From Galerina marginata (taxonomy: Eukaryota; Basidiomycota; Agaricomycetes; Agaricales; Galerinaceae), in the NCBI GenBank assembly GCA_023014335.1, contig JAECYW010000013.1, positions 1,240,001-1,304,000 on the forward strand: a stretch of DNA of 64,000 nucleotides. Direction: 5' to 3'. Position numbers and translations under genes: made by a program. Of the stretch, positions 23,332 to 35,483 are shown piece by piece (the stretch's first letter is position 1; each line of letters opens with the position of its first letter). Under the pieces are notes generated by a model. The model saw nothing but the letters and a program-made list of their open reading frames with translations. It made no database searches and had not been told where the DNA came from.

Positions 23332-24202
23332 GATAGTGGTATGCCTGAGTGCTTTGTTGAAATCCGAATCAATATCACGGCAACGTCAAGGAGTGAACCG
23401 GATTGGCGCCTTCCAAGACACAGCACAGACCAGTGATCTCGGACAAGGAGTTTGAAGTGATAAGAAGCAGACGCCAATTATCCGTCCTCGAAAAAGGCAG
23501 TCGTTCCCCTGCCTTAATAGTAATAACAGTTTGAGGAACGTTAATCCCAAAAGACCCGTCAGGCCTGAAGTTGGTCAGACGACACTGAAAACTTTACAAA
23601 ACCACACATCCATCAGCGTCACTCAAACCCACAGACAGAGACAAAACCCATACCAGGAAGAATGCGAATGCAAATGCCCGGGGTTAGTGAGCTGAGGCGA
23701 GCCCCAAGTTCGGCCCCCAACGCGAGGAGAGCTTCCAAAGAGTGGAAGTCTTGTCAAAGACTCAAAGTTGCAGATGTCGACGATGAGGAACGCCGCCGCC
23801 CGATTTCCCAGGGTTCGGACCGAATAAAATTTAAATTTGACCTTTCAGGCTTACCCACACAGACAAGCGACGCTTTTTCTTTCTTCTGTCAAGACTCAAA
23901 TTTCAATATTAATGCCCGGGTCGTTTACTATCGAGACTGTCTATAATTATTATACAGGTCATTATGATACAAGTCCAACCCCTCGCTGCCCAATTATAAG
24001 CAGAGCCTCGGGTATTAGTACAAAATTCCGATTAGCTATTTTATACCTATGTCCATGTGTCCAAAGTCCTCGCTAAAATTTCTAAAAATCGTCTATGGTC
24101 GTGTCCAGCCATGATAGTCGTTACAGTCGTCGAGTAGTCGTCATTCGTCCATTAGCAAACCTAAGCGATCCTCCAGTGCTCAGCAGTTGGAGCCACCCTG
24201 CT
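23332..24202. other. Intergenic, 871 bp
   Basis: This lies between the start of COX10 and the stop of the first kinase. Part of it (about 23.94-24.2 kb) resembles the sequence downstream of the second kinase (short shared blocks such as ccaattataagcag), consistent with it belonging to the duplicated kinase unit. No gene is called. Confidence 0.5.
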
Positions 24203-25914
24203 TCAGTGCTTGCGATGAACCAAGCACGGTTCACGCCTAACCTCCAGCCTCGTTTCACATTCCAGCCGTTCCCGAATCGAAAAGACCGGCGTCCTCGAAA
24301 GTAGCTCTGCGAACTCTCGCGCAGGATCTCCTCCCCTCGGTGTTGACGGCGGGGGTGCTTTCGAGGGGCCCAAGCCCGTTTTCTCATCATCATCATCATG
24401 GTCATTGCAAGTGCACCGCTCGCGTTTGATGACCTCCTTGGGCGGAAGGAACTTGCGCACTGAAAACGAAACGCCATGTTTGTTAGCTCCACGATACTTG
24501 TGGTTGATCAACCTGAGGCAACATACATTCGTCTGGGTACCGGTCAGAGTGCCTGAGTCTCCATCTCTTCTCCTTGATGAACCTCCTTGCCTCCTTTCCC
24601 GTGATTCTTTCCTGTGGCAGGATGCGGCAGCACTGCAGGAAATCGCATAAGACGAGGAGCAATTCGTACGCAAAGCGAGACGCACTCTAATGATGAACTC
24701 CTTCACATCTGGGTCCACCCCCTTCGACTCTTTCAACTCCTGTACCATCTCCTCAAATGCCATGAAGCACGCCACGATGTTCCTCTCCCTCTCTTCCAAC
24801 AAATCCACAAGATCCGCCAACACCCGTGTCTGACCACAGACAGAAAGATAGATGATGACACCCAAAGACCAAAAGTCGAGCGACTCGTTAAAAACGAAGA
24901 CATCCTGCCCTTTTCGCTTGACCGGGATGATTGACTCGGGGGGAGAATAAGCAGCCGTGAGCATGGGGTTGAAGTTCGAGCAAAAGTAGCGGCCGTGGAC
25001 GGGCTCTGGGACGCCATCCTCGTCCAGGGCTTGCAACACCACTGCACCGCCAAAGTCGCCGATTCGACAGTGTCCTCTGCGGTCCACGAAGATGTTCTCG
25101 GGCTTGATGTCGCGATGAATTATTCCGAGGCTATGGATGTGGTTGAGCCCACTAACCTGTTTCATGAAAATTGTATAAGATGACGAAATTTTAAGGGGCA
25201 GAGAACATGAAAGTACCATTTCGTAAGCCATATTTTTCATGTACTCGGATGGAACTGGCCGGTTCTCCACTCTAAGGTAATAGTCAATAACAGCGAACCA
25301 ATCTGTGCAATATAATTTCTTTTAATATCCATTTATGAGTTGCATTCATTAACAACAAAAAAAGAACTTACGAATAACATATAAAGCGACGCGTTCTCTC
25401 TGCACCACCAGGTCAGGTCCGAATCTTTCACGTCGGCTGGTTGTTCAATCAGGCAAGGTCGTTTTGGAGGATGCTCTCGAATCCGCTTCAATGCTTCGAG
25501 TTCAGCCCTGAGCAGCCACGTAAAACTTGCTGGATATTTATCGAGCCTCACAACCTTCAACACAGCGTCCGAGGTCGCTTGGAAACTGCCGTCCCCGTAA
25601 ATTTTCGTCCTATAAATCTTGCCATACGTCCCACTTCCTAAGACTCGAACCTTCCATGGAGCAGTTTGAGTGCCTTCATTATGAGGTGACGTTTGCCGTT
25701 GTCTCCGGTCTAGACTCTTAGATGAATGTTGTGTGCCGCGGATCACAGAGGGGCCAGCGATACGCTCTGAAGGCGGAGGGATACTTCGCGGAAGCGAGTG
25801 ACGTGACCGGGTGAGGTTGTGGCAGGATCCAGATCTTGCATTGATGTTGCGTCTAGCTTTCTTGTATTGAAAAGCATTGCGTGGTTCCAGTCTGTCCGGC
25901 AAAGTCAAGGCCAT
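24203..25914 (-). CDS. Protein kinase-like protein, tandem copy 1
   Basis: Model: complement(join(24203..24459,24527..24632,24686..25156,25217..25318,25372..25914)), 492 aa. The start at 25914 gives MALTLPDRLEPRNAF. After a basic, Ser-rich leader of about 85 aa, the kinase core shows the Gly loop (LGSGTYGKIY, about 92-101), a lysine in the VAIK position ([10 protein letters not shown], Lys120), the catalytic loop HRDIKPEN (229-236), DFG (249-251), and SPPESII where an APE motif is expected. Exon 4 carries CCRILPQERITGKEA, the C-lobe helix with the conserved Arg. All catalytic residues are present, so an active Ser/Thr kinase is plausible. The substrate is unknown. Intron 2 (60 bp) is read-through compatible (no stop, in frame). 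The copy at 27364-29034 has an identical exon plan, with exons 1 and 2 of exactly the same length. Confidence 0.85.
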
Positions 25915-27363
25915 CTCGCAACAAGAAGCAAACAGACGGAGAGTGTGGTTTTTGTCGGTTTCTAATGAAAAGACTCGTTAAAACACAACTGGTTATATGC
26001 ACAACGGATTATTGTTACTCTACCCGACACACCATAAGGATCCTACATCTCGACACAAGTGTTGAATCCAAGGTGATGAGTGTGTGCGCAATCCATGGCT
26101 ACGGGACGGAGGTGCACCGTCAATTGTTCTTGTCTTCTGCGAATGCCTTGTATTCCCTGTCTTGTACTCAGGGCCCATTGGCGATTCCGAGAGACGGTGC
26201 CATAAGAAAAGCTGCCTCGGGCATAACAACCGTCAGGCAATGGCAATTCGTCGGTGCGTTTGAAGGACAATAATGGGGGAATAATAGCTCTGAACACCCA
26301 AATGGCAGAAGGCGGCCGACGGTTGTTATCATGATGGTTCGAAGCAACGATGATGTGTCCACAATTGACGTTTGTTGTTCCTTCGCGGTCATGTGATTCG
26401 TGCACGGGCGCCTAATGAGGGAATGTCCTTCCCACATACGGTACACATTGTAGGATACAATTTATCCCGAGCGCCATCAACAGGTTCCCATATTCGTATC
26501 TACAGGAGATGAGAAACCATTGAGCCGTGCTTATCGACTTCTTGATTCCACTTAGTTATAAGCAATCAGAATAGAGAACCTTTCGAGATGTGAGTATTAT
26601 AGATACGATTCAGACATTATACAGGATCCCTTTGAGCCAAACGTAATGTCGAAAAAGTACATCTTGCCAACATCCTGCAGAAGTACTGAGGTGATTAAGG
26701 AAGTGGGCTGGAACCAGCGAGAAAGACCGAGTATGCTGGCTTAGTCGCTCGTGAAGATCTATCATCGTCTGCTGGTTGTTTAGGTTCTGGCCATGGGTGC
26801 TCCACTGCCATTTTATATACATATTCGCATGCAATTTGGAAAAATAAGGGGAGAATATCATATTGAGAAGCGAGGAATTTATCCTTATACTCTGTAGAGA
26901 ATGGGGCAGGATATTCACATACCGGAACCCACTGGTTTGTTGGGCTCCGTTGAAAGGCAATCCCCTTCAAAAGGCAGTGAGAAGGGAGCTTGATTGTACT
27001 CAAAAGAAGTACAGCTCAACCCTGGCATAAAATTTCAGTTCAATGCTTGAGGTAATCTCGAAAATAGGACTTTATTTGTTTCTCAACGGCTCATGAAAGA
27101 GATTCTTCTGCCTTCAACTCATCTTTCTTCGAGTCTTTCTCCAATTTATTGTTTCGAATGCTAGTAAACATTGCATAATCATTACTATTAAGTACATACA
27201 CATTGTAAATATAAGTCCAATTATAAGCAGGTAAATGTCCCAGAGTCCAGATAAAATAAGTCCCAAGTTGTCAAATGTCCTTCTAGTAGTAGATATGAAT
27301 AGTCCACAAAGTCGTTAGAGTCATGTCGCCATAGTCATTAGGCGGTGTACACGGACGTTCAAT
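25915..27363. other. Spacer between tandem kinases, containing duplicated promoter sequence
   Basis: About 26040-26440 is clearly similar to about 29160-29560 upstream of the second kinase. Shared blocks include gtgttgaatccaagg, gtcaattgttcttgtcttctg, tgccttgtatt and cgcggtcatgtgat. The duplicated unit therefore includes the promoter. A weak open frame (26695-27003) is listed separately. Confidence 0.7.
26695..27003 (-). CDS. Hypothetical 102-aa open frame (weak)
   Basis: An ATG-to-stop frame lies between the two kinases. It reads MSTIKLPSHCLLKGIAFQ and ends VFLAGSSPLP. Its composition is protein-like (aromatic FFQIACEYVYKM), but I recognise no domain and see no kinase motif. It could be a small gene, a decayed exon of something else, or chance. 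Low confidence. Confidence 0.2.
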   Translation of the reverse strand: MSTIKLPSHCLLKGIAFQRSPTNQWVPVCEYPAPFSTEYKDKFLASQYDILPLFFQIACEYVYKMAVEHPWPEPKQPADDDRSSRATKPAYSVFLAGSSPLP

Positions 27364-29034
27364 TCATAAAACTTGGGAGCTGCGGCTAGTAGGAGGATGA
27401 CGCAAACAGGGTCTATAGGCAACCTCAAGCCTGGTATCAGACTCCGAACGTTTGGGAACCGAAAGAGCCGGAGTCATCGAAAGCAACTCAGTAAACGATT
27501 GTCCAGCATCTTCGATTGTCGCCTCTAACTCCCAACGCTCCGGATCGTTGTCGCAAGTACAACGTGCTTTTTCCCAGAAATCCCTGGATGGCAAGAATCC
27601 ATGTACTGAAACGCAAGCAGAGGACTATTAGTAAAAGATATCCATCAGGAAGGGTAATATCACATACGATCTTGGTCAGATTGCTTGAATCTACGTTCCT
27701 CTAAAAACTTCAATGCGCGCCGTCCCTGGATGCGGTTTTGGGGCAGAATTTGACAGCACTGCCGATAGAATGTGAGACGAGGAGGCATTCCAGGGAAAGG
27801 ATCTTACCTTCTTGACGAATTTCCTCAGATCCGAGGACTCCTGCCCATCCATTTCGTCCATCAACTCCTTGAATGTATCCAAGCACTGTGGGTAGCTCCT
27901 GATCCGGTCTTCTAAGACTTCCCTGAGCTTTTCGAACACCGCAGAAGCACGCATAGCCGTCGAATAAATGACAAGCCCCAAGGACCAAATATCGACCGAC
28001 TCATTAAAAATGAAGCAGTCCTCAAACACCCCAGTTCGACTTGGTATGATTGCCTCAGGAGGAGCATAAACTTCAGTGAGCACTGAGGTGAAGTTAGAGC
28101 AAAAGTATCGGCCATGAACAGGTTTGGGTACGCCGTTTTCGTCTTTATCCTGCAGCACCAAAGCTCCGCCGAAGTCGCCGATTCTACAATGTCCATCATA
28201 GTCCACGAAGATGTTTGCAGGTTTGATATCTCGATGAATTATCCCAAGGCTGTGGATGTGGTTCAGTCCATTGACCTAATTCATAAAGACTGTTTCAGTT
28301 AAAGTATTTTGCAGAAGCATCCAACACCGACATACCAGTTCGTAAGTCATATTCTTTGCATATTTCATTGGTATTACGCCGGCCTCCGAATTCCGCCAGT
28401 ACTCCGAAATAGTGTGCAAATCTGTGGAATATAAGTTCTTGGTGTCCGTTTAATGGCGCACTCGCTGACAAGAAGAAAAAAAGAGACTTACGAAAAGGAT
28501 ATAAAGCGACGCGTTCTCCTTGCACCACCAGGTAAGGTCCGAATCTTGCACGTCATGTGGCTGTTCGACGAGGACGGGGAGAGTTGGAGGATGCTCTCGA
28601 ATTCGCTGTAACGCTTCTATTTCTCCCCGAATTGTCCAGATACCCTTGGTTGAATGTTTGTCCAGCCTAACGACCTTCAACACCGCGTTCGACGACTTTT
28701 GAGCGACTCCAACACTGGGATGTAGCTGTGTCCTATAAACCTTCCCATATGATCCGCTACCTAGGGTTTGAACCTTCCAGGTACCTTCATAGGAGGTAGT
28801 TTGGACACCTTCATTGAAGTGCGAAGTGGAACGCGGTCTCCGCTCCGATCTTTTACCTGAGGGATGTACCACAGATGGACCGGCAATAGGCTCGAGTGGA
28901 GAAAGATTACTGGGTGGAAGTGAGCGTAGTGAACGGGAAGGTTGGCAGCAGGATCCTTCTGCTTGGCGACTAGCTATTTTCTTGCGCTCGAAGGCATTGC
29001 GTGATGGTAAACTGGCCGGCAAAGTTGGGGCCAT
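27364..29034 (-). CDS. Protein kinase-like protein, tandem copy 2
   Basis: Model: complement(join(27364..27605,27668..27758,27808..28275,28336..28437,28492..29034)), 481 aa. It is a paralogue of the kinase at 24203-25914, with the same five exons; exons 1 (543 bp) and 2 (102 bp) are the same length. Motifs: [10 protein letters not shown], Lys120 in [18 protein letters not shown] at 229-236, DFG at 249-251, APPEAII (closer to the canonical APE than copy 1), and [15 protein letters not shown] in the C lobe. The hinge region (LYILFNLYSTD) matches LYMLFKLYCTD of copy 1. The tails after exon 4 differ most, though both keep a C-C-T-C-type RCTCND/RCTCDND element and the RLEV-x-x-x-PCL end. Both copies look intact, which suggests retention rather than decay. 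Function unknown. Confidence 0.85.
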
Positions 29035-29938
29035 GATTTTCTGACAAGAGCGAGTAAGCAGGCGGCAGGCGTAGTTTTAGAGATTTTAACGAAAAATCCA
29101 TTAATACACGACAGGTTTTATGGACAGAGAGGACTATTGTTACTCTATGAGACGCACCATGAGAATTGCACATCACTACACATGTGTTGAATCCAAGGGA
29201 ACGAGAGCGTGAGCGATGCTTGGCTACGGGAGGGAAACGCATCGTCAATTGTTCTTGTCTTCTGCAACTGCCTTGTATTTCAAAACTTCATGTCTTGTAC
29301 CCAGTTGTACCCAGGATCCATTGGCAATTTTGACAGAAGGTTTGAGAAAGCTGACCAGCGCATAGCAACCGTCAAGGCAGCTTATCGCTGTTTGAAGGAA
29401 ATAATAGAATTCTGAGAGTCCTCGCTGTTGTCATTGTGGTCGTGAGACAGAGAGAATGGCTATCCACAATAATCAATTGACGTTTGTTGTTCATTAACCT
29501 CTCGCGGTCATGTGATCCACGATGGGCGCCTAAGAAAGAATTTTAAGACATACCTCCCTTCCCAGCATGAGAGCATCTAGAAGACCAAAACGTGCCATAA
29601 GCTCAGTCGGCAGATTGCAGTATACATAGATGCCAAAGACAAGCGACTCAGTGAAGTTAGGATCTCTAATTCCTGGGTCAACTTAGTTTGAGTTATTTGG
29701 CTGTAATTGATTTTGTGTGAACAGGAATGTCTAATAAACCCTTCCAAGCTTTGATGTTCACCTCAATTCAAATTGGTGTAGTTTGAGAGGTTTTGGAGTC
29801 CAAGTGTATTTTGATTTGAGAACAATACAGGCACCCACGTTCCAGTCAACCGAAGTACAGATTGGTGTCGTTTCGGTTTCTTACCACCCATTTGTCCATC
29901 CACCAGCATCCCCTCTCCAGTAAAAAGAGACAGGCAAA
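29035..29938. other. Intergenic, 904 bp
   Basis: The kinase-2 promoter side (29.03-29.6 kb) duplicates that of kinase 1. The rest is AT-rich sequence and the 3' region of the beta-galactosidase gene. No further gene is seen. Confidence 0.5.
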
Positions 29939-32900
29939 TCACATCGGTGCACCAAACGAGGGCACTGGACGTAGTGCAGCCTGGTCTGCAAAACCGGGTG
30001 TTTCGTAGTCAATAAACGGGAACGAGCTCTCGAATATTCCATCCGTGACGAAAGCCATCTTGGCGATGCTTGCCCCAGTTCCATCAAGAGACCACAAAGA
30101 TAGGGCAAGGGTGTTGGTAGAGTTGCGTAATAGAATTCTGATCAAATTTTTATAAATATGTCAAACAGGAAAAACGGAAATGAGATAGGATCATACCCTG
30201 CAGGAAGCACGAAGACGGTTTGAGGACTACAAGATAGCCCGTTAGATATTCCTTCGGGCACCAAGAGGAACCTTACCCAATGTTATTGATATACTTTCCG
30301 ACCTGCCATCCATTTAGATATATCTGAACGCGGAAATTGGACGTTGTCGCGCTTGGCGTAATGGACAACCGGACTGGCATGTCGATTCCGGCAGGAACCC
30401 TCTGTCATGAATTTCGACTTTAGCGACCCAGCTTGGAGCGAACGGCAGCATAGACACACCAGGTTAAACGTAGTGCGGAAGAAATTGACTCCTGCTCCTT
30501 TGACTCCTCCACCAGTGAATGGTGTGCCATCGGCCCAAGAAGAGTCCGGGAAGCCAGGTAAATGTGCTCCGACCCGTTCAGCATACAGTCCGCCTTCGTT
30601 CAGGTAGCCGCGGAACGTATCAGGAGTGTTCGCAGCGCCGCCCTTAAATATCGGGGTAAGTCCAGGTATTATGGGATACACTCTGGCCTGGTACACACCT
30701 GGTTCCCTTGGAGCTTCCATAAATTGAATTTTGCAGTGCCACCGACAATCGTGAAGCCTCTGATTCCTCGTGGTTCCTTACCGCTACTGGCTATAAAGAA
30801 TGAATTAGCGAGGCCTACGGAATAGGTTATGCGATACTCACTGCTAGTTTCAACGATGCTAGATAGATAATTAGGAAGTGTTAAAAAACCTCGAACTAAG
30901 ATTGACTGAGCCTCACCCCATGTGATCTATGACGGATATCTCAGAAACACACATGATGAAAACGAGAACACCTATAACCCACCTTGCAAGACAACGAAGA
31001 CATTGTCGCGACCCACGCGAAGTATTGATGAGGTAATATTCCAAGTATCTGTAGTCGCGCTAATGGTCGGAGTCCCTTGACTGGACCCAAGGAATATGCC
31101 GTTCAACCAGGCAGAGTAGCCTCCTGCAAATCCAGACTGTACGGTCGTTATTATAGCGGTCTCTTGTCCGGTAGCGTTGAAGTGTCCACGCCAAATAAGG
31201 TTGCCTCCATAAAATCTAGATTCAAAATCAACAACTTGTTGGGTGAAAAGGCACAATATCCATCACCCGTATTGTTGCGAGTACAAAACACGATCTCCGG
31301 CAAGAACTGGGAAATTAGTGTACTATGAGACTGGGAGTCAACGATCGTATGAAACGAATAGCTTTTGTACCTACATTTGTGGACGTCAAATTAGCGGTGA
31401 CAAAACTGGAGTCATCGAAATCTGGGCTGATTTCAGGGAGACTGATTGAATCTCTGTTAAGTGCATTTCTTTTGCAATAGAAAGAAGATATCACCTTCCC
31501 GCTACTTTCCATTTCGTGAGGGTGGGTAAGGGGGGGATTGCCGGTGAAGCAGCGATACTCTGAACAGTTGCAGTTATGAAGCCTGAACTATTCCTTGAGC
31601 CTCCTAAAGCCACCGCGTTCCATGTGACTGTTTGGACGCTGGGGGGTACAATAGCCTGGATGATAGTTGTCCCGTTCAAGTCTCCGGTCTAAAACGACGT
31701 CAGGTCAGATCAGGGTAAAAATTATCGTCAACCCGGAAGATTGTGGCTCAGATTAACACGCACCAATGCCAAGGTATTTCCAGAAACTGAAGCCGTACGA
31801 ATAAGATATGGTCCACCAACGAGAACACTGTAGGCGGGCTTTCGGACCAGGTAGTAAGAAGATATGAGAAAATCAGAACTCACCTGTCGTTAGTTCCTAC
31901 GGAAAAGAAATTCCCGAAGTTACCTGTTGCTGCGAGGACAGGTGCATGCCAGGTCTTCGCAGTCGACTTATCCATAATGATTACGACAATAGCTTTGTTT
32001 CCGTCCTGTATGGAAATCGCTTGGCTACCTCCTACCGCATAATTGAGGGTGAGCAAGCCATTCATGAATCGCGAAGAGACGTTCGGGAAAGCAGAAAGGT
32101 CCACTACGGGATTTGTCAACTGTATCGCTGTCTCTCCGGTCTGACCAGGCAATGCAAATAGAACAACATAGTCAGTCGAACCAACGCTATAAATAATTCA
32201 TCTTCTGAACTGATATCCTTGAGACGCGATCAGAAATAACTCACGTTGTCCAAGTCATGATCCTATAAATTATGACGAATATTGAATGTCAAACAAATTC
32301 AAGAAGGGAAAAAAAGCCTCTTACTCTGCGGTTGAATACAGAATGTTGATTTTGTTGGCACCGAAGATGAAATCCGTGACCAAGATCTTGCTGTCCAGTC
32401 CATTGAAAGTCAAAGATCCAGAGGATGGAACGAGTAGGTTACCGGCAGACGTCGAGACATTAAGCTTTGTCGTCGTCAAAGCAGTTGACCTGAGAGAATT
32501 GCATCGTACGTGACATAATTCTGGAGGGGTATTAAAGGACCTACGTGGATGCATCATGTCGCGCAAAGTAAAATGCGGCTCCAGTGTCCAAGTTTCGCAA
32601 TTCCGCGGTGTGGATAAGTGAGGACGTCGTGTAGTTCGTTCCATTGGAAATCATAGTAGCTCCGAGAAGATCACGGGCGACTCGCAAGAACAAACCTTGG
32701 AGTCGCATTTCGTTCATCTTCGACGTCGCCACTCTGTTTTCACCGATGCCTTGGAGCAATTTAGAGATGGAAAATAATCCAAGTTCAAAATTCTTACCCG
32801 CGCCATAGTCATACGAGGTGTAGCTTTACAAGGCGTTAGTCGTGGAAGCAAAAAATCAGTTGTCGAACTTACACAGTTGGTTCCAATGTTTGGCCCCAAT

Positions 32901-34559
32901 TTGTCCCTCCGAAAACCACTGTGATAGGTCTAAATAATTATGCCAGATAGGAAAATTTTCTTCGAAGCGCACTGTAGATATCTGTTTGCAAATGCGTAAG
33001 AAATAAATTTTTGAGATAGAGGAAGTATAGTTACTCAGAATTGTCGCAGTTTGCGCACTATACCAAGGGGTCAGCAACCTGAAGGCCACAAACTAAGGCC
33101 AAACGTACTAGTTCTCTTTATAAAAGATAGTTTCTGGAGACGAAGTTAGTTGAAAAACGAAGAAAAATCAATAAGGTCTGACCGTAGTCCTGATTCGCCT
33201 GTCCCAATCCGGTTGCCACGTCGTCTGACAATGTCGTCAATATCACAGCTGGCAATGTTTCTAGCTCAAAGGTCACTGACAGTACTTCTCATAACCTGTA
33301 CCACCCATTGGCTGAGATCCCCAATTCAGCAACGACCCACCCGCGAACTTGCGAAAGACAGGATTGAGTTATACTAACTTATATTACGGTGTGAGCATAC
33401 GATACGTACCTCAGCAAGACACATGGGATTACTTGGTGCATTAGTTACATGGAGTGAATAATAAACAGCTTGGACTTGTCCTGAAGGATAGGAGTCGCCA
33501 CTGTAACGAATAGCCCATAAGGACGTTGATTTGTATGACATCAAATGTGCTCACCAATATATATTGACATGTGTCCCAGGTCTGTCGGGCGAGAAATTTC
33601 CTGCTCCTCCAGCATGTTGATCGTTGAACGTTGTAGCTACCTCGCAATGAGAAGGGTATAATAGGCGTAAAATTCTCACTTACGAACAACAATGCCATTG
33701 GCTTTGTACAAGTCGAGGATGGCCTGCATATAAATATTGTGACTGGTGCTGGCACTGAACTCATTCTCTGCTTGCACGAGTATAACTAAGCCACAGAATT
33801 AGATACCTTCGCATCGTGAATGATTGTCACATATACTTACTGGGTCCGCCATTTGTGATTTGATTTTTGGCTATGATTTTGGTTATTGCGGTCATATACG
33901 GTGTCCAAGCTAGATGAAAAGGTAGGTCAATTGTTACTTAGATCGAAGTTTTTGTACTGACCCTGTTGATAAGCTGGATTGTTATCACGAAGGTTTCCAG
34001 CGATGTTGCCGACCCAACCAGGGAATCCTCCGCCGGTGGTTTCCCCGTCTGCGGAGTATTGTAAATACAACTCATTGAAAACCCTCAACGACTATGGCTT
34101 ACTGATGTAAGGTCCTGGCCTGCTATCGTTAGGGACATTCGGGAATAGATAATTGGAACGAAATATTTACCTGGCAATCATCCACAAGCCAGCAGCCTTG
34201 GCCGCATCGATGAATCCCTGAATATCTCGATATGTCCCTTCCTGGAAGTCACCTTCGCCGCCGTTGGTCGAGGGAGTCGGGAAGTGTGTGGCCCAGCTCA
34301 CATAGAAAGATACTGTATTGTAGCCATTAGCTTTGATCTTTTGAAATACGTCAGTCCAGTGGTCGGGGTTGCCTGGCAGCCTCCACGGGTGGACCTCTGC
34401 TGAAAGTATGAACACTCGTTGTCCAAGAATTGACAATGAGTGAGGATCCCAGGTAACTGCATCCGTCAGGCCAGTGGAGTTTCTTCTGTCGAGACCGTTG
34501 AACGAGGAGCGTACAGACGCGACGTATAGGCCTAAAATTCCGAGAAAATACCAGAGCAT
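29939..34559 (-). CDS. Secreted beta-galactosidase, GH35 (30 exons)
   Basis: Exons from 5' to 3': 34559-34171, 34119-34103, 34048-33962, 33909-33841, 33785-33684, 33636-33555, 33500-33410, 33347-33281, 33224-33183, 33133-33109, 33057-33035, 32981-32973, 32918-32873, 32823-32798, 32749-32545, 32489-32325, 32262-32245, 32186-31884, 31827-31764, 31688-31495, 31441-31371, 31306-31267, 31215-30983, 30926-30917, 30858-30842, 30790-30699, 30642-30460, 30401-30277, 30226-30197, 30137-29939. The sum is 1007 aa, the size of fungal LacA enzymes, with one frame throughout. The signal peptide begins MLWYFLGILGLYVASV. Catalytic residues: the acid in VQAENEFS (Glu195) and the nucleophile in CLAEFAGG (Glu279). 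Other family motifs are ARPGPYI, MVFGGTNWGQT, YTSYDYG, IWRGHFNATG, LNEGGLYAER and GPQTVFVLPAG. It removes terminal galactose from plant cell-wall galactans and xyloglucan; the secreted location is inferred. An upstream in-frame ATG (34592) would spoil the signal peptide. Confidence 0.93.
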
Positions 34560-34613
34560 TGTTGAGCACTTGCTTTGCTGTCGGATTATCATTCACCCCA
34601 AAGATTCGATGTC

Positions 34614-34622
34614 TATTATATA
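34614..34622 (-). promoter_or_regulatory. TATA-like box of the beta-galactosidase gene
   Basis: TATATAATA on the minus strand lies 55 bp upstream of the chosen ATG (34559). This fits a core promoter but is not proof of one. Confidence 0.4.
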
Positions 34623-35418
34623 TGCCAGAATCGTTTGCCAGATGACTTTCAGCCAGCATCTTAAGAAGCCTTGCCAGACAACTAGGAGCAGGTGACCCTC
34701 ATTCGCGCAGGGAGAAGTAATACTGACATGTGGGGTGGACGGTCCGTTCCCGCTCCATAGAACGGGCATTTCCTCGGGAGAAATATGTCTCGTCGCGGTG
34801 CGAAGAACCTGTTCATTGTTTCCTACTTACACTCGTAGTTTGCAGTAAAAAGGCCGCCATAGATCGCAGAAAAACAGAGTTCGGAATGTAGATGGCGGAG
34901 TCGGAAACCATCAATCCACTGTCATGGCCAAGGCGTGCCAGCGCTCATTTCCACCATCCACTATCATTTGACTGTTAACTATTCGTTCACTTTTATGTGC
35001 GCTGGTGCTATACATACACCGAGGTAGATGTGTTATTGTGCACGGGCGGGGTACTACCTGGGTTCCCAAGATGCAGAAGTCTGTTTGTGTTCAGGTTCAG
35101 GCCGTCTCCGCTGACGTCGCTCTGGCTGGTGCCTCGATGTGTCCATCTCTTCAAAAAATACCCCATAGGTATGGTTGCACGAAGCTACTACATGCTCAAT
35201 ATTTGCGTGCTAACGGCCTTCAAGTCCTCCAACCACCTCCGACCCAGATGTTTTCTATCACGAGGCCCATTCCTAGTCTAAATCCTAGATCAGGTTTTGA
35301 CTAGATGGAATTACATTGCAATGATCTGCCACTTATCAGCTCCGAAACCACATATTTGTGAGGCGGCATCATTTCGACGCCGATGTTCAACTTACGGGGA
35401 TCATTTCCTAGAACATCG

Positions 35419-35426
35419 TATAAAAG
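35419..35426 (+). promoter_or_regulatory. TATA box of the patatin-like gene
   Basis: A perfect TATAAAAG lies 58 bp upstream of the ATG at 35484. Confidence 0.5.
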
Positions 35427-35483
35427 TTCCTTAGAGGAGTCGTTTTCCTGGTAGTCCGGCCCCCATTCTCTTCATACCCACCC

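Larger units (their letters stand above)
34560..35483. other. Divergent promoter region, 924 bp
   Basis: This region separates the divergently transcribed beta-galactosidase and patatin-like genes. A TATA-like element faces each gene (listed separately). No coding sequence is called. Confidence 0.6.

Noticed and set aside
33181..33347. Possible frameshift in the beta-galactosidase near GTGYEKY
   Set aside because: A 56-bp intron (33225-33280) with phase 1 removes the stop and restores the family sequence; no break is needed.
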